A stretch of DNA of 36,206 nt from Cohaesibacter marisflavi (GCF_900115225.1 NZ_FOVR01000022.1:1-36206), one strand, 5' to 3'. Positions 26,396 through 34,572 are shown, counted from the first letter of the stretch. Program-made: numbers and translations. The notes: generated from the sequence alone by a model not told the origin.

Positions 26396-26409
26396 CTGAT
26401 CTTGATCAG
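26396..26409. promoter_or_regulatory. FNR/FixK-like palindrome in the divergent promoter
   Basis: CTGAT-CTTG-ATCAG is a perfect 5+4+5 palindrome differing from the FNR/FixK consensus TTGAT-N4-ATCAA only in the outermost base of each arm. It lies between the Crp/Fnr gene (minus, start 26350) and the small gene at 26491 (plus), and could control both. Confidence 0.6.
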
Positions 26410-26490
26410 TCCATCATATCCGAATGTTTGGGAAGATAGGATGAATAAATAGTCGCCAATTCTTTGCTCATACTCTGAGGGAATGACCAC

Positions 26491-26727
26491 ATGCGAGAGA
26501 TACAACTCATTGAGGGGATTGCTGCGCTCTCAATTTGCGAGTCGCTTCTTTTGGCGTTGAATGATCAAAAGATCATGACGGAAGCCCAGATCCTTGGGGT
26601 TTTGGAAGATGCGGCAGCTGCACATGAGAATGCTATTAAAGACGCTTCTGCCCCCGAAACACATCAACAGATTTTTGAATTGATCAACAAAATCATTGCC
26701 GGGGGCAATTCAGTTCGCCACCGCTAG
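26491..26727 (+). CDS. Small conserved-looking protein, function unknown
   Basis: 78 residues, ATG at 26491 with GAGGGA about 9 nt upstream. Predicted all-helical: IEGIAALSICESLLLALNDQ, then ILGVLEDAAAAHENAIKD and a C-terminal QQIFELINKIIAGG. No transmembrane segment or signal peptide. Lies divergent from the Crp/Fnr gene and shares its palindromic box, so it is a likely target. Similar short helical proteins occur in Rhizobiales, but no named family can be given. Confidence 0.7.
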   Translation: MREIQLIEGIAALSICESLLLALNDQKIMTEAQILGVLEDAAAAHENAIKDASAPETHQQIFELINKIIAGGNSVRHR

Positions 26728-26810
26728 CTAGCGGCAAAGTAAGTAAACAAACTTTTTGATTCCATGCTGTGGAATGCTCTCAAGCAACCTTACCGCCTGA
26801 TGAGGACAAA

Positions 26811-27065
26811 ATGAACAGTCGTTTTACTACATCCATTATTCATTTCGATCATGAATTCCAATTTCCCGGATCTGACAAGACTTATCCTCCCGGCGACTAC
26901 ACGCTCGTTCGGGAAGACGAGGCAATTGAAGGAATCTCATGGATAGCGTATCGGTGCAAATCGATTTGCATCGATGTTCCGTCTATCGGCACGACCAAAG
27001 GGCAAACAGAACGGCATACCGTTGATCAGGACGAATTGACTGCCATGATTGACTGGGGTGGGTGA
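26811..27065 (+). CDS. Small protein, function unknown
   Basis: 84 residues from ATG 26811, chosen because GAGG lies 6 nt upstream; an in-frame start at 26769 lacks one. The sequence FDHEFQFPGSDKTYPPGDYT, VREDEAIEGISWIAYRC suggests a compact beta-rich domain, perhaps a small binding or regulatory module. No membrane segment. Second gene of a same-strand run of small genes; no family recognised. Confidence 0.65.
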   Translation: MNSRFTTSIIHFDHEFQFPGSDKTYPPGDYTLVREDEAIEGISWIAYRCKSICIDVPSIGTTKGQTERHTVDQDELTAMIDWGG

Positions 27066-27154
27066 TTTATTTGCGGTCCTTGCAGCTAATAATGAGGAAT
27101 TAAGTCCGAGCTGTCTGACGCTCCAACAGGGTTACAGAAAATAAGGAGAGATTG

Positions 27155-27487
27155 ATGCATAGCATATTAGATAAAAACCGTTTGAGACCCACTCAGACGG
27201 CACTGTCTCTTTGGGAGGACGAAGGAGGTGCGATCGGGAAAATGAGCAATATGGACATATGTGCTCGGCACTCTGGGGCCGAGGGATCACGGGACAAAGA
27301 CAGTGCCATTTCCAAGCCTCCCTCAGAAATAGACAAGGATATGGAAACGAAGAATAGCACGACGTGTACGGCTGCCCAGATGATGGACAGATCGGAAGAA
27401 GGATCGCCAAAAGAAACCTCAGACCAGCCTCTTACAACCCCCAATGAAGAGAGAGGCTTTTTCAGCCGCAGCTCATCATGGGCTTAG
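27155..27487 (+). CDS. Small hydrophilic protein, function unknown
   Basis: 110 residues from ATG 27155, with AAGGAGAGA directly upstream. The protein is rich in Ser, Asp, Glu and Lys and looks largely disordered (SKPPSEIDKDMETKNS, MMDRSEEGSPKETSD). Its stop overlaps the start of the DUF1488 gene by 10 nt, so the two are probably translated together. No family recognised; the start and coupling are the main support. Confidence 0.5.
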   Translation: MHSILDKNRLRPTQTALSLWEDEGGAIGKMSNMDICARHSGAEGSRDKDSAISKPPSEIDKDMETKNSTTCTAAQMMDRSEEGSPKETSDQPLTTPNEERGFFSRSSSWA

Positions 27488-27744
27488 TCTTTCCAAACCA
27501 GACCTGCAACGTTGACGAGGATACAGGGATCATACGATTTTCCGGATATGATGGTCTCATGGAAATCCGCTTTTCCATGACGTTTGAAACACTTGATCAT
27601 CTTATGAAGGCCCATGACGAAGAGAGACAACCCCATAGGCAAGCCTTTGAAAATCTGAGATCTCGCATTCAGAATGCCGCGATGCGCGCTTATAGCAGGA
27701 CCAGGAAATCTTTCTACAGATTAGGACTAGATTCGAACTTCTAG
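27478..27744 (+). CDS. DUF1488 family protein
   Basis: 88 residues, with the DUF1488 features: an N-terminal FPNQTCNVDEDTGIIRFSGY segment (in place of the family's S/F-P-N...R.V.F.GYD), the MEIRFSMTFETLDHLM strand-helix, and a C-terminal helix FENLRSRIQNAAMRAYSRTR. DUF1488 proteins are small cytoplasmic proteins common in Rhizobiales, function unknown. Overlaps the upstream gene by 10 nt. The tail from residue 75 is slightly longer than usual. Confidence 0.75.
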   Translation: MGLVFPNQTCNVDEDTGIIRFSGYDGLMEIRFSMTFETLDHLMKAHDEERQPHRQAFENLRSRIQNAAMRAYSRTRKSFYRLGLDSNF

Positions 27745-27796
27745 ACCCGTGTTCAGCTCTTTCGCATTGAAGCTCGATAGGAGGCGAGGTCGCGGC

Positions 27797-27814
27797 TGGC
27801 AAGGGAGCTTGCCA
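27797..27814 (+). repeat. Short hairpin after the DUF1488 gene
   Basis: TGGCAAG-GGAG-CTTGCCA is a perfect 7-bp stem, 53 bp after the DUF1488 stop. No U-run follows, so termination by this hairpin alone is uncertain. It is immediately followed by the FNR-like motif at 27837. Confidence 0.45.
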
Positions 27815-27836
27815 AGCTAAAAATAGTCTAGAGAGG

Positions 27837-27851
27837 TTAACCTTGATCAGT
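27837..27851 (+). promoter_or_regulatory. Candidate Crp/Fnr operator, copy of the 25556 site
   Basis: TTAACCTTGATCAGT, identical over 15 bp to the reverse strand of 25556-25570, and located 69 bp before the start of the membrane protein gene at 27920. It shares the CTTGATCAGT core with the palindrome at 26396-26409. Confidence 0.5.
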
Positions 27852-27919
27852 ACCTGTTTTGCAAAGGCGAAGTAACCTGCTCATAGAAAAGCGGTGCTTT
27901 GACCGCAGGAGAACCTGAC

Positions 27920-28270
27920 ATGAAAACCCCTGAATGGCTAAAACCTGGATTATATGGAGCAGTGATTGGCGCGGTATGCGTTGGTGTTATAGGATTTGCG
28001 TGGGGCGGCTGGATGACATCCTCTGGCTCCAACAAAATGGCGATGTCCATGGCTCATGACGATGTGATCGCAGCCCTTGTTCCGGTCTGTGTCGATCAGT
28101 CCAACAAAGACCTGAATCGTCAGGCGACCCTCACCAAAATCACGGACGCATCGAGTTACAAGCGACGTGACATTGTTATGGAAAGTGGCTGGGCGACTGT
28201 TCCGGGAGCAGAAAAGCCGGACCGTGATTTGGCTCAAGCCTGCCTCATTGCACTTAAGCTCGACAAATAG
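27920..28270 (+). CDS. Small single-pass membrane protein
   Basis: 116 residues from ATG 27920 with AGGAGA upstream, preferred over a frame opening at 27899. The first ~35 residues (MKTPEWLKPGLYGAVIGAVC, VGVIGFAWGGWMT) form a membrane anchor, and the rest is a soluble, probably periplasmic helical domain with two cysteines (PVCVDQSN, AQACLIALKL) that could form a disulfide. Proteins with this PEWLKPG start occur in rhizobia as uncharacterised conserved proteins. Possible target of the Crp/Fnr regulator through the site at 27837. Confidence 0.75.
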   Translation: MKTPEWLKPGLYGAVIGAVCVGVIGFAWGGWMTSSGSNKMAMSMAHDDVIAALVPVCVDQSNKDLNRQATLTKITDASSYKRRDIVMESGWATVPGAEKPDRDLAQACLIALKLDK

Positions 28271-28520
28271 TCGTTTCAGACACTGGCTGTCTTTCATCTT
28301 AACCCGGGATGACCCCATATACTCGGCTCTGCAATCCATTCTGAAGACATCCGGATCGCAAAAGTCGTCTGATGCTTTGCTTGCAGGCGTCATCGCTTTT
28401 TCAATTTTGCCTTAAAAAGCATCTACCTCAAAGCCCAAAGGAGTTAGATCCGAAATCTCGCGCTTTTAGGCCGTTTCCTTGAGAAACGAGCCGAAGAGAC
28501 AAATGCCTTGGAGGCACTAT

Positions 28521-29366
28521 ATGCGCATCAATCTTGGCAGCCGGCTTCATTTCAGCTTTCCGCAAGACACACCAATGGTTGCTGTTCTGAACGTCCATTA
28601 TTCACATTTTGGCGACTTGGAACGTCCTGATTTTATGGTTTCCTCACCAAGTGTACCCTTGGAAAGCTATCGTGATGGCTTCGGAAACTGGTGTACCAGA
28701 TTGATTGCTCCGGCCGGAGACTTCGAACTGACAACAGACGGCATATTCCGTGATAAAGGCGAACCCGATCCAGAGGCACCTGATGCAGTGCAATTCGAGG
28801 TTCAGCATTTGCCCGCCGATACGCTCGTCTATCTATTGGGGAGCCGATATTGCGAAACAGATCTTCTGTCTGAAAAAGCGTGGCAACTCTTTGAGACAAC
28901 AGCGCCCGGCTGGGCTCGTGTTCAGGCCATATGTGACTTTGTTCACGGCCATGTCTCTTTCGGATATGAACATGCACGGGCGACGCGTACAGCGTCTGAA
29001 ACAATGACGGAACGCAAGGGTGTCTGTCGCGACTTTACTCATCTTGCCATCACACTTTGCCGCTGCCTCAACATACCTGCACGGTATTGTACCGGCTATC
29101 TCAGTGACATTGGAGAGCAAGGCCCCTATCCCCCCGGTGATTTTGCCGCATGGATGGAAGTCTATCTCTCTGGCCACTGGTGGATTTTTGATCCGCGCAA
29201 CAATACCCGGCGCATCGGACGCATTCTGGTCGCGCGCGGACGCGACGCAGCAGACGTTCCTCTGACACAGACATTTGGCAAGAACACCCTGATGAATTTC
29301 AGTGTCTGGGCCAATAAAATCCAAGAAAAACAGAGCGTGAAAATTCTCACTAAAGGCCGAAGTTGA
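28521..29366 (+). CDS. Transglutaminase-like protein (COG1305), His replaced
   Basis: 281 residues from ATG 28521 (GGAGG about 7 nt upstream; two earlier in-frame starts are weaker). An N-terminal beta domain (MRINLGSRLHFSFPQDTPMV) precedes the core near residues 130-235: the catalytic Cys169 in RKGVCRDFTHLAITLCRCLN, then PPGDFAAWMEVYLSGHWWIF and DPRNNTRRIGRILVARGRDA. In relatives the AAW position usually reads HAW, with the His as part of the triad. Here it is Ala, so activity is uncertain unless another residue substitutes. The DAADVPLTQTFG tail is typical of the subfamily. It follows a small membrane protein gene on the same strand. Confidence 0.85.
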   Translation: MRINLGSRLHFSFPQDTPMVAVLNVHYSHFGDLERPDFMVSSPSVPLESYRDGFGNWCTRLIAPAGDFELTTDGIFRDKGEPDPEAPDAVQFEVQHLPADTLVYLLGSRYCETDLLSEKAWQLFETTAPGWARVQAICDFVHGHVSFGYEHARATRTASETMTERKGVCRDFTHLAITLCRCLNIPARYCTGYLSDIGEQGPYPPGDFAAWMEVYLSGHWWIFDPRNNTRRIGRILVARGRDAADVPLTQTFGKNTLMNFSVWANKIQEKQSVKILTKGRS

Positions 29367-29416
29367 AGACCAATCGAGATGAGTTCCAAAATAATTTTAC
29401 AAACAAAAGGATGAAT

Positions 29417-29563
29417 ATGATGTCTTTCAAAGATCTGACAACCCGGGCCGCAGAGGCTGAAAAGACTAAAAAAACAGATGCGATAAAAAAGGGCTCTAAG
29501 ATCACGCCAATCAATATCGCGCCTCAAAAAGCCGTCCAGAAGCAGCAAAAGCCCAAAGGCTGA
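29417..29563 (+). CDS. Very small lysine-rich protein, function unknown
   Basis: 48 residues. AAAAGG lies 6 nt before the tandem ATG codons at 29417 and 29420; a longer frame opening at 29363 looks less likely. The sequence MMSFKDLTTRAAEAEKTKKT and a basic C-terminus (KAVQKQQKPKG) suggest a small nucleic-acid-binding or structural protein. It lies between the transglutaminase gene and hflK. Confidence 0.45.
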   Translation: MMSFKDLTTRAAEAEKTKKTDAIKKGSKITPINIAPQKAVQKQQKPKG

Positions 29564-29572
29564 GCGCTCACC

Positions 29573-29611
29573 TTGAAGTGATGCACACAGATGACGAGCG
29601 CATCACTTCAA
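29573..29611. repeat. Perfect 12-bp inverted repeat before hflK
   Basis: TTGAAGTGATGC (29573-29584) pairs exactly with GCATCACTTCAA (29600-29611), with a 15-nt loop. It lies between the small lysine-rich gene and the hflK start. No U-run follows. It could be a transcript-processing or regulatory stem, or a protein binding site. Confidence 0.6.
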
Positions 29612-29680
29612 AGGCAAAAACTTCTCTGGCCAATGCCATTGTTCATAGATGTTCCGTATAACGACTATCAAGGAAAGCGC

Positions 29681-30748
29681 ATGCCAGATCAAAGCAACGG
29701 ATCCAACAGTGAAGGGCCATGGAGCCCCAAGAACCGTTCCAACCCAAACAACTTAAACACTTTTTTCGGACAGGGACGCTCACCATTTGGAGACATATTC
29801 CCCAATGGACCGCCCCCCTTGCGCACGGTGATTATCGCTGGCGCCGTGATTCTGGCAGCACTGTTTGCATGGTCTTCATACTTCACCGTTCCTAGCGACT
29901 CGATTGCCGTCGTGCAACGGTTTGGAAAATATTCTTCCGAAGTCCCTTCTGGTCTCCATTTCAAGCTCCCCTTCGGTGTCGACGAAGCAACGATCGTCCC
30001 GATCAAGCGGCAGTTGAAACAGGAATTTGGCTTCACCACACCGGGCGCCAACGACGCCTACCAAACCCCGACGGACGGCCGCTTGGAAACAGAAATGGTC
30101 ACCGGAGATTTGAACGCTGCTCTGGTTGAATGGGTTCTGCAATACCGAATTTCGGATCCGGTCAAGTTTTTGTTTGAGGTGCGCGAGCCCCGGGCAACAC
30201 TACGCTATGTTTCTGAATCCGTAATGCGTGAGGTTGTCGGAGATCGCACGGTCGATGAAGTTATCACCATCGGAAGACAAGAAATCGAAAGTGAAGCCCT
30301 TTTGAAGATGCAGGCACTCTCTTCAAAATATGCAATGGGAATCAGCATCGATCAGGTTCAGCTCAAGAATATCAATCCACCCGGACCGGTTCAGTCTTCT
30401 TTCAACGAGGTAAACCAGGCTCAACAGGAAAAAGAGCGGCTCATAAACGAGGCACGCCGCGAGTACAACAAAGTTATTCCACTCGCTGAAGGCGAGAAGG
30501 ATCAGCGGATCCGCGAAGCTGATGGATATCGGCTGAAACGCGTCAATGAAGCCGAGGGAGATGCTGCCCGGTTCACCGCGCTCTATTCCGAATACAAGAA
30601 GGCTTCCGAGGTTACCCGCCGTCGGATTTACATCGAAACTATGCAGTCTGTTCTTCCGGGCATCAAGTCCAAGATCGTAGTCGATCAGACGACAGGCAGC
30701 ATTTTGCCGCTCCTCAATCTCGGCGGACAAAAAGGAAGCCAGCCATGA
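29681..30748 (+). CDS. hflK: HflK, membrane protease regulator subunit
   Basis: 355 residues from ATG 29681 with AAGGAAA upstream; the frame opens earlier at 29591 but without a ribosome site. A Gly/Pro/Asn-rich cytoplasmic N-terminus is followed by a single membrane segment near residues 45-65 (TVIIAGAVILAALFAWSSYF), then the SPFH/band-7 domain (SDSIAVVQRFGKYSSEVPSG, RYVSESVMREVVGDRTVDEV). A coiled-coil region follows (QQEKERLINEARREYNK). HflK and HflC form a large cage in the inner membrane that surrounds and controls the FtsH protease. The stop overlaps the hflC start by 4 nt. Confidence 0.93.
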   Translation: MPDQSNGSNSEGPWSPKNRSNPNNLNTFFGQGRSPFGDIFPNGPPPLRTVIIAGAVILAALFAWSSYFTVPSDSIAVVQRFGKYSSEVPSGLHFKLPFGVDEATIVPIKRQLKQEFGFTTPGANDAYQTPTDGRLETEMVTGDLNAALVEWVLQYRISDPVKFLFEVREPRATLRYVSESVMREVVGDRTVDEVITIGRQEIESEALLKMQALSSKYAMGISIDQVQLKNINPPGPVQSSFNEVNQAQQEKERLINEARREYNKVIPLAEGEKDQRIREADGYRLKRVNEAEGDAARFTALYSEYKKASEVTRRRIYIETMQSVLPGIKSKIVVDQTTGSILPLLNLGGQKGSQP

Positions 30749-31761
30749 AAATCACATCCGCAATTCTAGGACTGGTCGCCATCGCTTTGGTCTATGCTAT
30801 CAGTGGTTCGCTATACACCGTCAGCGAAGTGGAACAGGCCATTGTTACCCAGTTTGGAAAGCCCGTGGGTAAGCCGATTGTCACTGCCGGATTGAAGATC
30901 AAAATCCCTTTCATTCAAGAAGTACATCCGATCGACCGGCGGGTTCTTGAATGGGATGGAAGTCCCTCCGATATGCCGACCAAGGACAAGCTCTATATCT
31001 CGGTCGATCTCTTTGCACGCTGGCGGATTGTAGAACCTCTTCAGTATTTTCTACGCTTGCGAGATGAGCGCAGTGCCCAGTCTCGCCTTGACGACATTCT
31101 CGGTAGTGAGACCCGCAATGCGGTTGCCAAGCATGAGTTAATCGAGATCATTCGAACGACCAAGGATCGGACCCCCTTACGTGACACGCTTCTAACGGAC
31201 GAAGAACGAGCGCAGGATATTGGCGCACTGGTGCCAATCAGCAAAGGCAGAGCCCTTGTAGAAAGACAGATATTTGAGGCTGCGGCAGAGAAAGTTCGTG
31301 TCTTCGGTATTGAGCTTCTCGATATCCGCTTCAAGCGCATCAATTATAACGAAAGCGTGCGGCCGAAAATCTATGATCGTATGATCTCTGAGCGGCGCCA
31401 GATCGCTGAACGCTTCCTGTCCGAAGGAAACGGCGAAGCGGCACGAATTCGAGGAAATCGCGTAAGAGATCTGAACAAGATTCAGTCTGAGGCCTATCGA
31501 GCGGTTGAGGAGATCAGAGGTGTGGCAGATGCAACGGCCGCTAATATCTATGCGAAGGCATATAATACCGACCTCCAGACCGTTGAATTCTATGAATTTA
31601 CCCGGACGCTGCAGGCCTACAAAGACATTATTTCCGGAGAAACAACTCTCGTTCTTTCAACAGACAGTGACCTATTCAAGTTCATCAGAACAATGAAAGC
31701 GGCTACTCCTTCGGAGACAGCCCCCGATGGGGTTTTGGGAACAAAGAGGCAAGATCAATAG
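30745..31761 (+). CDS. hflC: HflC, membrane protease regulator subunit
   Basis: 338 residues. An N-terminal membrane segment (ILGLVAIALVYAISGS) is followed by the SPFH domain (YTVSEVEQAIVTQFGKPVGK, LDDILGSETRNAVAKHELIE) and a long coiled coil (ERRQIAERFLSEGNGEAARI). The LEWDGSPSDMPTKDK segment is typical of HflC. It overlaps hflK by 4 nt (ATGA), so the two are translated as a pair for cage assembly around FtsH. Length and domain order are standard. Confidence 0.93.
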   Translation: MKITSAILGLVAIALVYAISGSLYTVSEVEQAIVTQFGKPVGKPIVTAGLKIKIPFIQEVHPIDRRVLEWDGSPSDMPTKDKLYISVDLFARWRIVEPLQYFLRLRDERSAQSRLDDILGSETRNAVAKHELIEIIRTTKDRTPLRDTLLTDEERAQDIGALVPISKGRALVERQIFEAAAEKVRVFGIELLDIRFKRINYNESVRPKIYDRMISERRQIAERFLSEGNGEAARIRGNRVRDLNKIQSEAYRAVEEIRGVADATAANIYAKAYNTDLQTVEFYEFTRTLQAYKDIISGETTLVLSTDSDLFKFIRTMKAATPSETAPDGVLGTKRQDQ

Positions 31762-31922
31762 CGACGAGAGCTTCAGTTCAACAGTCATTTGCCTGTCAGA
31801 TGTGGCATCTCCGTTCTTGAAGACAATGTCCAGAGTTGCAAGGCATCCAACTTGGATCAGCAGAAAAAGGTTCGGTTTGTATCTCTTCAAATGAGCGGAC
31901 TGCTATCGGCTCGGAGGGCCTC

Positions 31923-33782
31923 GTGTATCCAGAAATGTCTAGTCTTGCAGCGGGAAGCTTCCACATTTGGATGACATATGCGTTGGTGATTGTCGCGATC
32001 CTTGGGTTTGCGATTGATCGCATTAAAGTTGAAATAACGGCTCTCGTCCTTTTGGTTGCCTTGTTGCTGCTGTTTGAACTCATTCCGTTGAGAAGTCCTG
32101 ACGGAAAAATCCTTCTGGATACCAAAGACCTATTGGCGGGATTTGCAAACCCCGCCCTGATTGCCGTTCTGGCGTTGCTTGTTCTTGGCAATGGTTTGTG
32201 GAGAGCCGGGGCGTTGGACTGGGTAATTAAACAGTTGTTCCAAAGAACGGGTAAAAGCTACAAGGGCGCCATTTTCATTTGTTTTGTCGCTGTTTTCATA
32301 GCCAGTCCTTTCGTCAATAACACGCCGGTCGTCGTGATCTTCATTCCGATTCTTGAAACAATCGTTCAGCGGTTTTCTAAATCACCGAGCAGCGTCATGA
32401 TGTCATTGTCTTTCATCGCCATTCTCGCGGGCATGACGACATTGGTTGGGTCTTCCACCAACCTGCTTGTGTCCGGAACCATGGTGGAACTGGGACAAAA
32501 GCCACTTGAATTCTTCGGGTTCTTTGTTCCGGGCCTTGTTCTTGCCAGTGTTGGCCTCATGTATCTCTGGGTTGCCACCCCCTATTTGCTTCCAAGGAGA
32601 TCTTCGCCCGCCCAACGTTTCATGTCAGGTAATCATCGAAGATTCATCACACAGTTTACAGTCGGAAATGAAACAAAGCTGATCGGAGCACGGATCTGCT
32701 TCAATCTCTTGAGCATTCGAGGGGCACGCCTCATTCTTGTGCTAAGAGGAGAGCAGCGCCTCGTCCCGCCTTATCAAGACCTCGAAATCCACGAAGGCGA
32801 CACCCTTATCGTAATGGGAACTCACGATGCTTTAGCTGAAGCCCAAACAAAATTCCCAAAGCTGATTTTTGCAACATCGGGCAAGAGGGGTCATACTTCG
32901 AGTAGAGAAGAAAAGGCTTTGCTTGCAAACGATCAAGTTGTCGTCGAGATCATGGTCGCGCCAGGCTCACAACTCGTTGGTCAGTCGATTGAAGAGGCAA
33001 ACTTTCGCTCCCGCTATGGCTGTCTTGTCCTCGGGGTTGAGCAGCATTCTCGAATAACCCGCATTCTGACAGGACGAACTCTTCTGGAAGGTGATGTCCT
33101 GGTAGTACAAGGTGACCGTGAAGTTGTGGAACGCATGCGAAAACACTCCGGAGTTGTCGTTCTGGATGGGACGGCACGTCCCCTGCCGGGAGCTCAAGCG
33201 GCAAAGATGGCGGGAGCAATTTTTGTCGGCGTCGTCCTTCTCAGCGTGTCCGGTCTCCTACCAATCGCAGCAGCTGCAGTCTTCGGTGTTATGCTCATGC
33301 TCCTGACCGGAGTGCTGACACTCGAACAAGCCGTGAACTCTCTAGATCGGCAGATTTACTTGATGGTGGGAGCCTCATTGGCTCTTGGCTTGGCCATGCT
33401 AAAAAGCGGCGCAGCCGCTTATCTTGCTGATGGTGTTATCGGATTGATTGGAAATGCCGGGCCTGCCGTTATCCTTTCGATGTTGTTTCTCCTGATAGCT
33501 ATTCTCACGAATGTGCTATCCAACAACGCGACAGCAATCTTGTTCACACCAGTATCCATAGAGTTGGCAACTGGACTAGATGCAGATCCAATGCCATTCG
33601 CATTGGCCGTTTTGTTTGGAGCAAACTGTTCATTCGCAACGCCCATAGGCTACCAGACTAATCTACTTGTTATGGGGCCGGGATATTATCGTTTTAGCGA
33701 TTTTGCGCGTGTGGGATTGCCACTAATTGTCATTTTATGGGCAACCTTCAGTATATTCATGCCATGGTACTATGGATTTTAA
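31923..33782 (+). CDS. SLC13/DASS-type transporter with RCK_C (TrkA-C) domains
   Basis: 619 residues from GTG 31923, chosen because GGAGG sits 5 nt upstream; ATG 31935 is the main alternative and a frame back to 31836 lacks support. Eleven or so membrane segments in two halves: the first half includes SPFVNNTPVVVIFIPIL and GSSTNLLVSG, the second LSNNATAILFTPVS and TPIGYQTNLLVMG. The SNT/NNT and TNLLV motifs bind Na+ and anion in this family. Between the halves (residues about 225-430) lie two RCK_C regulatory modules (EIHEGDTLIVMGTHDALAEA, LLEGDVLVVQGDREVVERM). Likely a Na+-coupled carboxylate or sulfate transporter; substrate not determined. It follows hflC by 161 bp. Confidence 0.85.
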   Translation: MYPEMSSLAAGSFHIWMTYALVIVAILGFAIDRIKVEITALVLLVALLLLFELIPLRSPDGKILLDTKDLLAGFANPALIAVLALLVLGNGLWRAGALDWVIKQLFQRTGKSYKGAIFICFVAVFIASPFVNNTPVVVIFIPILETIVQRFSKSPSSVMMSLSFIAILAGMTTLVGSSTNLLVSGTMVELGQKPLEFFGFFVPGLVLASVGLMYLWVATPYLLPRRSSPAQRFMSGNHRRFITQFTVGNETKLIGARICFNLLSIRGARLILVLRGEQRLVPPYQDLEIHEGDTLIVMGTHDALAEAQTKFPKLIFATSGKRGHTSSREEKALLANDQVVVEIMVAPGSQLVGQSIEEANFRSRYGCLVLGVEQHSRITRILTGRTLLEGDVLVVQGDREVVERMRKHSGVVVLDGTARPLPGAQAAKMAGAIFVGVVLLSVSGLLPIAAAAVFGVMLMLLTGVLTLEQAVNSLDRQIYLMVGASLALGLAMLKSGAAAYLADGVIGLIGNAGPAVILSMLFLLIAILTNVLSNNATAILFTPVSIELATGLDADPMPFALAVLFGANCSFATPIGYQTNLLVMGPGYYRFSDFARVGLPLIVILWATFSIFMPWYYGF

Positions 33783-33863
33783 ACTATCGCAGTCAGGATG
33801 AGCATTCACTCCATCCGATTTTAATGACATTCAACATTCTGCAGTGAGCCCCAAGTTTGGACC

Positions 33864-33886
33864 GCCGGGAATTATATTTTTCCGGC
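33864..33886. repeat. Hairpin before the recombinase operon
   Basis: GCCGGGAA (33864-33871) and TTCCGGC (33880-33886) form a stem with one bulged G around an AT-rich loop, 10 bp before the first recombinase-module gene. It could mark the left side of the mobile unit or terminate the transporter transcript; it has no downstream U-run. Confidence 0.35.
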
Positions 33887-33896
33887 TTTCATCACA

Positions 33897-34565
33897 GTGA
33901 CGGGCTGGTTACGCCACCGGGATTATGCAGAGCAATCGGAACGTTGTATCCGATTGCTGAATGAGGCCGATCCTCATTGTACAACCGGGTTTAACAAAAC
34001 CCATAAGACCAGACAACGGCGCGTGCTTTATGAATATCATGCCTGGTCCGGGCAAGAAGTCCTGATCGAAAAGATCGTAAACAAGGCGGGTATTCAAATT
34101 GCTCGATGTCACCAGGTCGGTGATACGTCCAATATCGCACTCGAGATTCCCCTTTGGATGTTTGATCGGCAGACTTGTTTGTCGGTTCAAGTATGCCATT
34201 ACCCACGTGTCGATGTGTCTGGTTTATCAGCGCTACATTTTCTTCTTGCCCAGATTGCCAAGGCCAGTGAACTCGATTTGTCTTCGAGTGCCCATGGTTT
34301 GAGCGCAGACTTTATGTCTGGTGATCAGAATCAGGGAGGTGATAATGCGTCGATTTCAACCAAGCCCCGAGCAACAGTTAAATCTATTCAGTCCATTGGA
34401 GGGACCGTACCACCCTCAGACGCCGCACTGGCAAACGCTGCCGCAGGAGACGCGCATCAAAATAACCAGATTAATGGCGCGAATGATGATGGAACACGGA
34501 GCCAATCACGCGTCAAAAGCAAGCATTGGCCAGGACATTCCACTCTTGGAGAAGGAGAGCGGTAA
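33897..34565 (+). CDS. Protein encoded upstream of a large serine recombinase
   Basis: 222 residues from a GTG with no strong ribosome site. The N-terminal part ([38 protein letters not shown]) looks like a folded domain, followed by a strand-rich part ([20 protein letters not shown]), a helix ([15 protein letters not shown]) and a Ser/Asn/Gln-rich tail. The tail from 34345 overlaps the next small ORF in another frame, so it may not be fully native. The stop overlaps the recombinase start (TAATG). Probably an accessory protein of the recombinase module; family not named. Confidence 0.55.
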   Translation: MTGWLRHRDYAEQSERCIRLLNEADPHCTTGFNKTHKTRQRRVLYEYHAWSGQEVLIEKIVNKAGIQIARCHQVGDTSNIALEIPLWMFDRQTCLSVQVCHYPRVDVSGLSALHFLLAQIAKASELDLSSSAHGLSADFMSGDQNQGGDNASISTKPRATVKSIQSIGGTVPPSDAALANAAAGDAHQNNQINGANDDGTRSQSRVKSKHWPGHSTLGEGER

Positions 34566-34572
34566 TGTCTGA
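34345..34572 (+). CDS. Small accessory ORF of the recombinase module
   Basis: 75 residues from ATG 34345 (GGAGG 6 nt upstream; an in-frame start at 34321 is less likely). A Gln/Pro-rich N-terminus ([20 protein letters not shown]) is followed by a helix [20 protein letters not shown]. Short proteins with this P-x-E-T-R...LLARLL-type helix commonly precede large serine recombinases in alphaproteobacteria. The gene is nested in the C-terminal part of the previous gene and overlaps the recombinase start by 8 nt, giving a tightly packed three-gene unit. Confidence 0.7.
   Translation: MRRFQPSPEQQLNLFSPLEGPYHPQTPHWQTLPQETRIKITRLMARMMMEHGANHASKASIGQDIPLLEKESGNV

Noticed and set aside
26560-26577. 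ATGATC-AAAA-GATCAT palindrome as another FNR-type site
   Set aside because: It lies inside the coding region of the small gene at 26491 and the half-sites do not share the CTTGATCAGT core.
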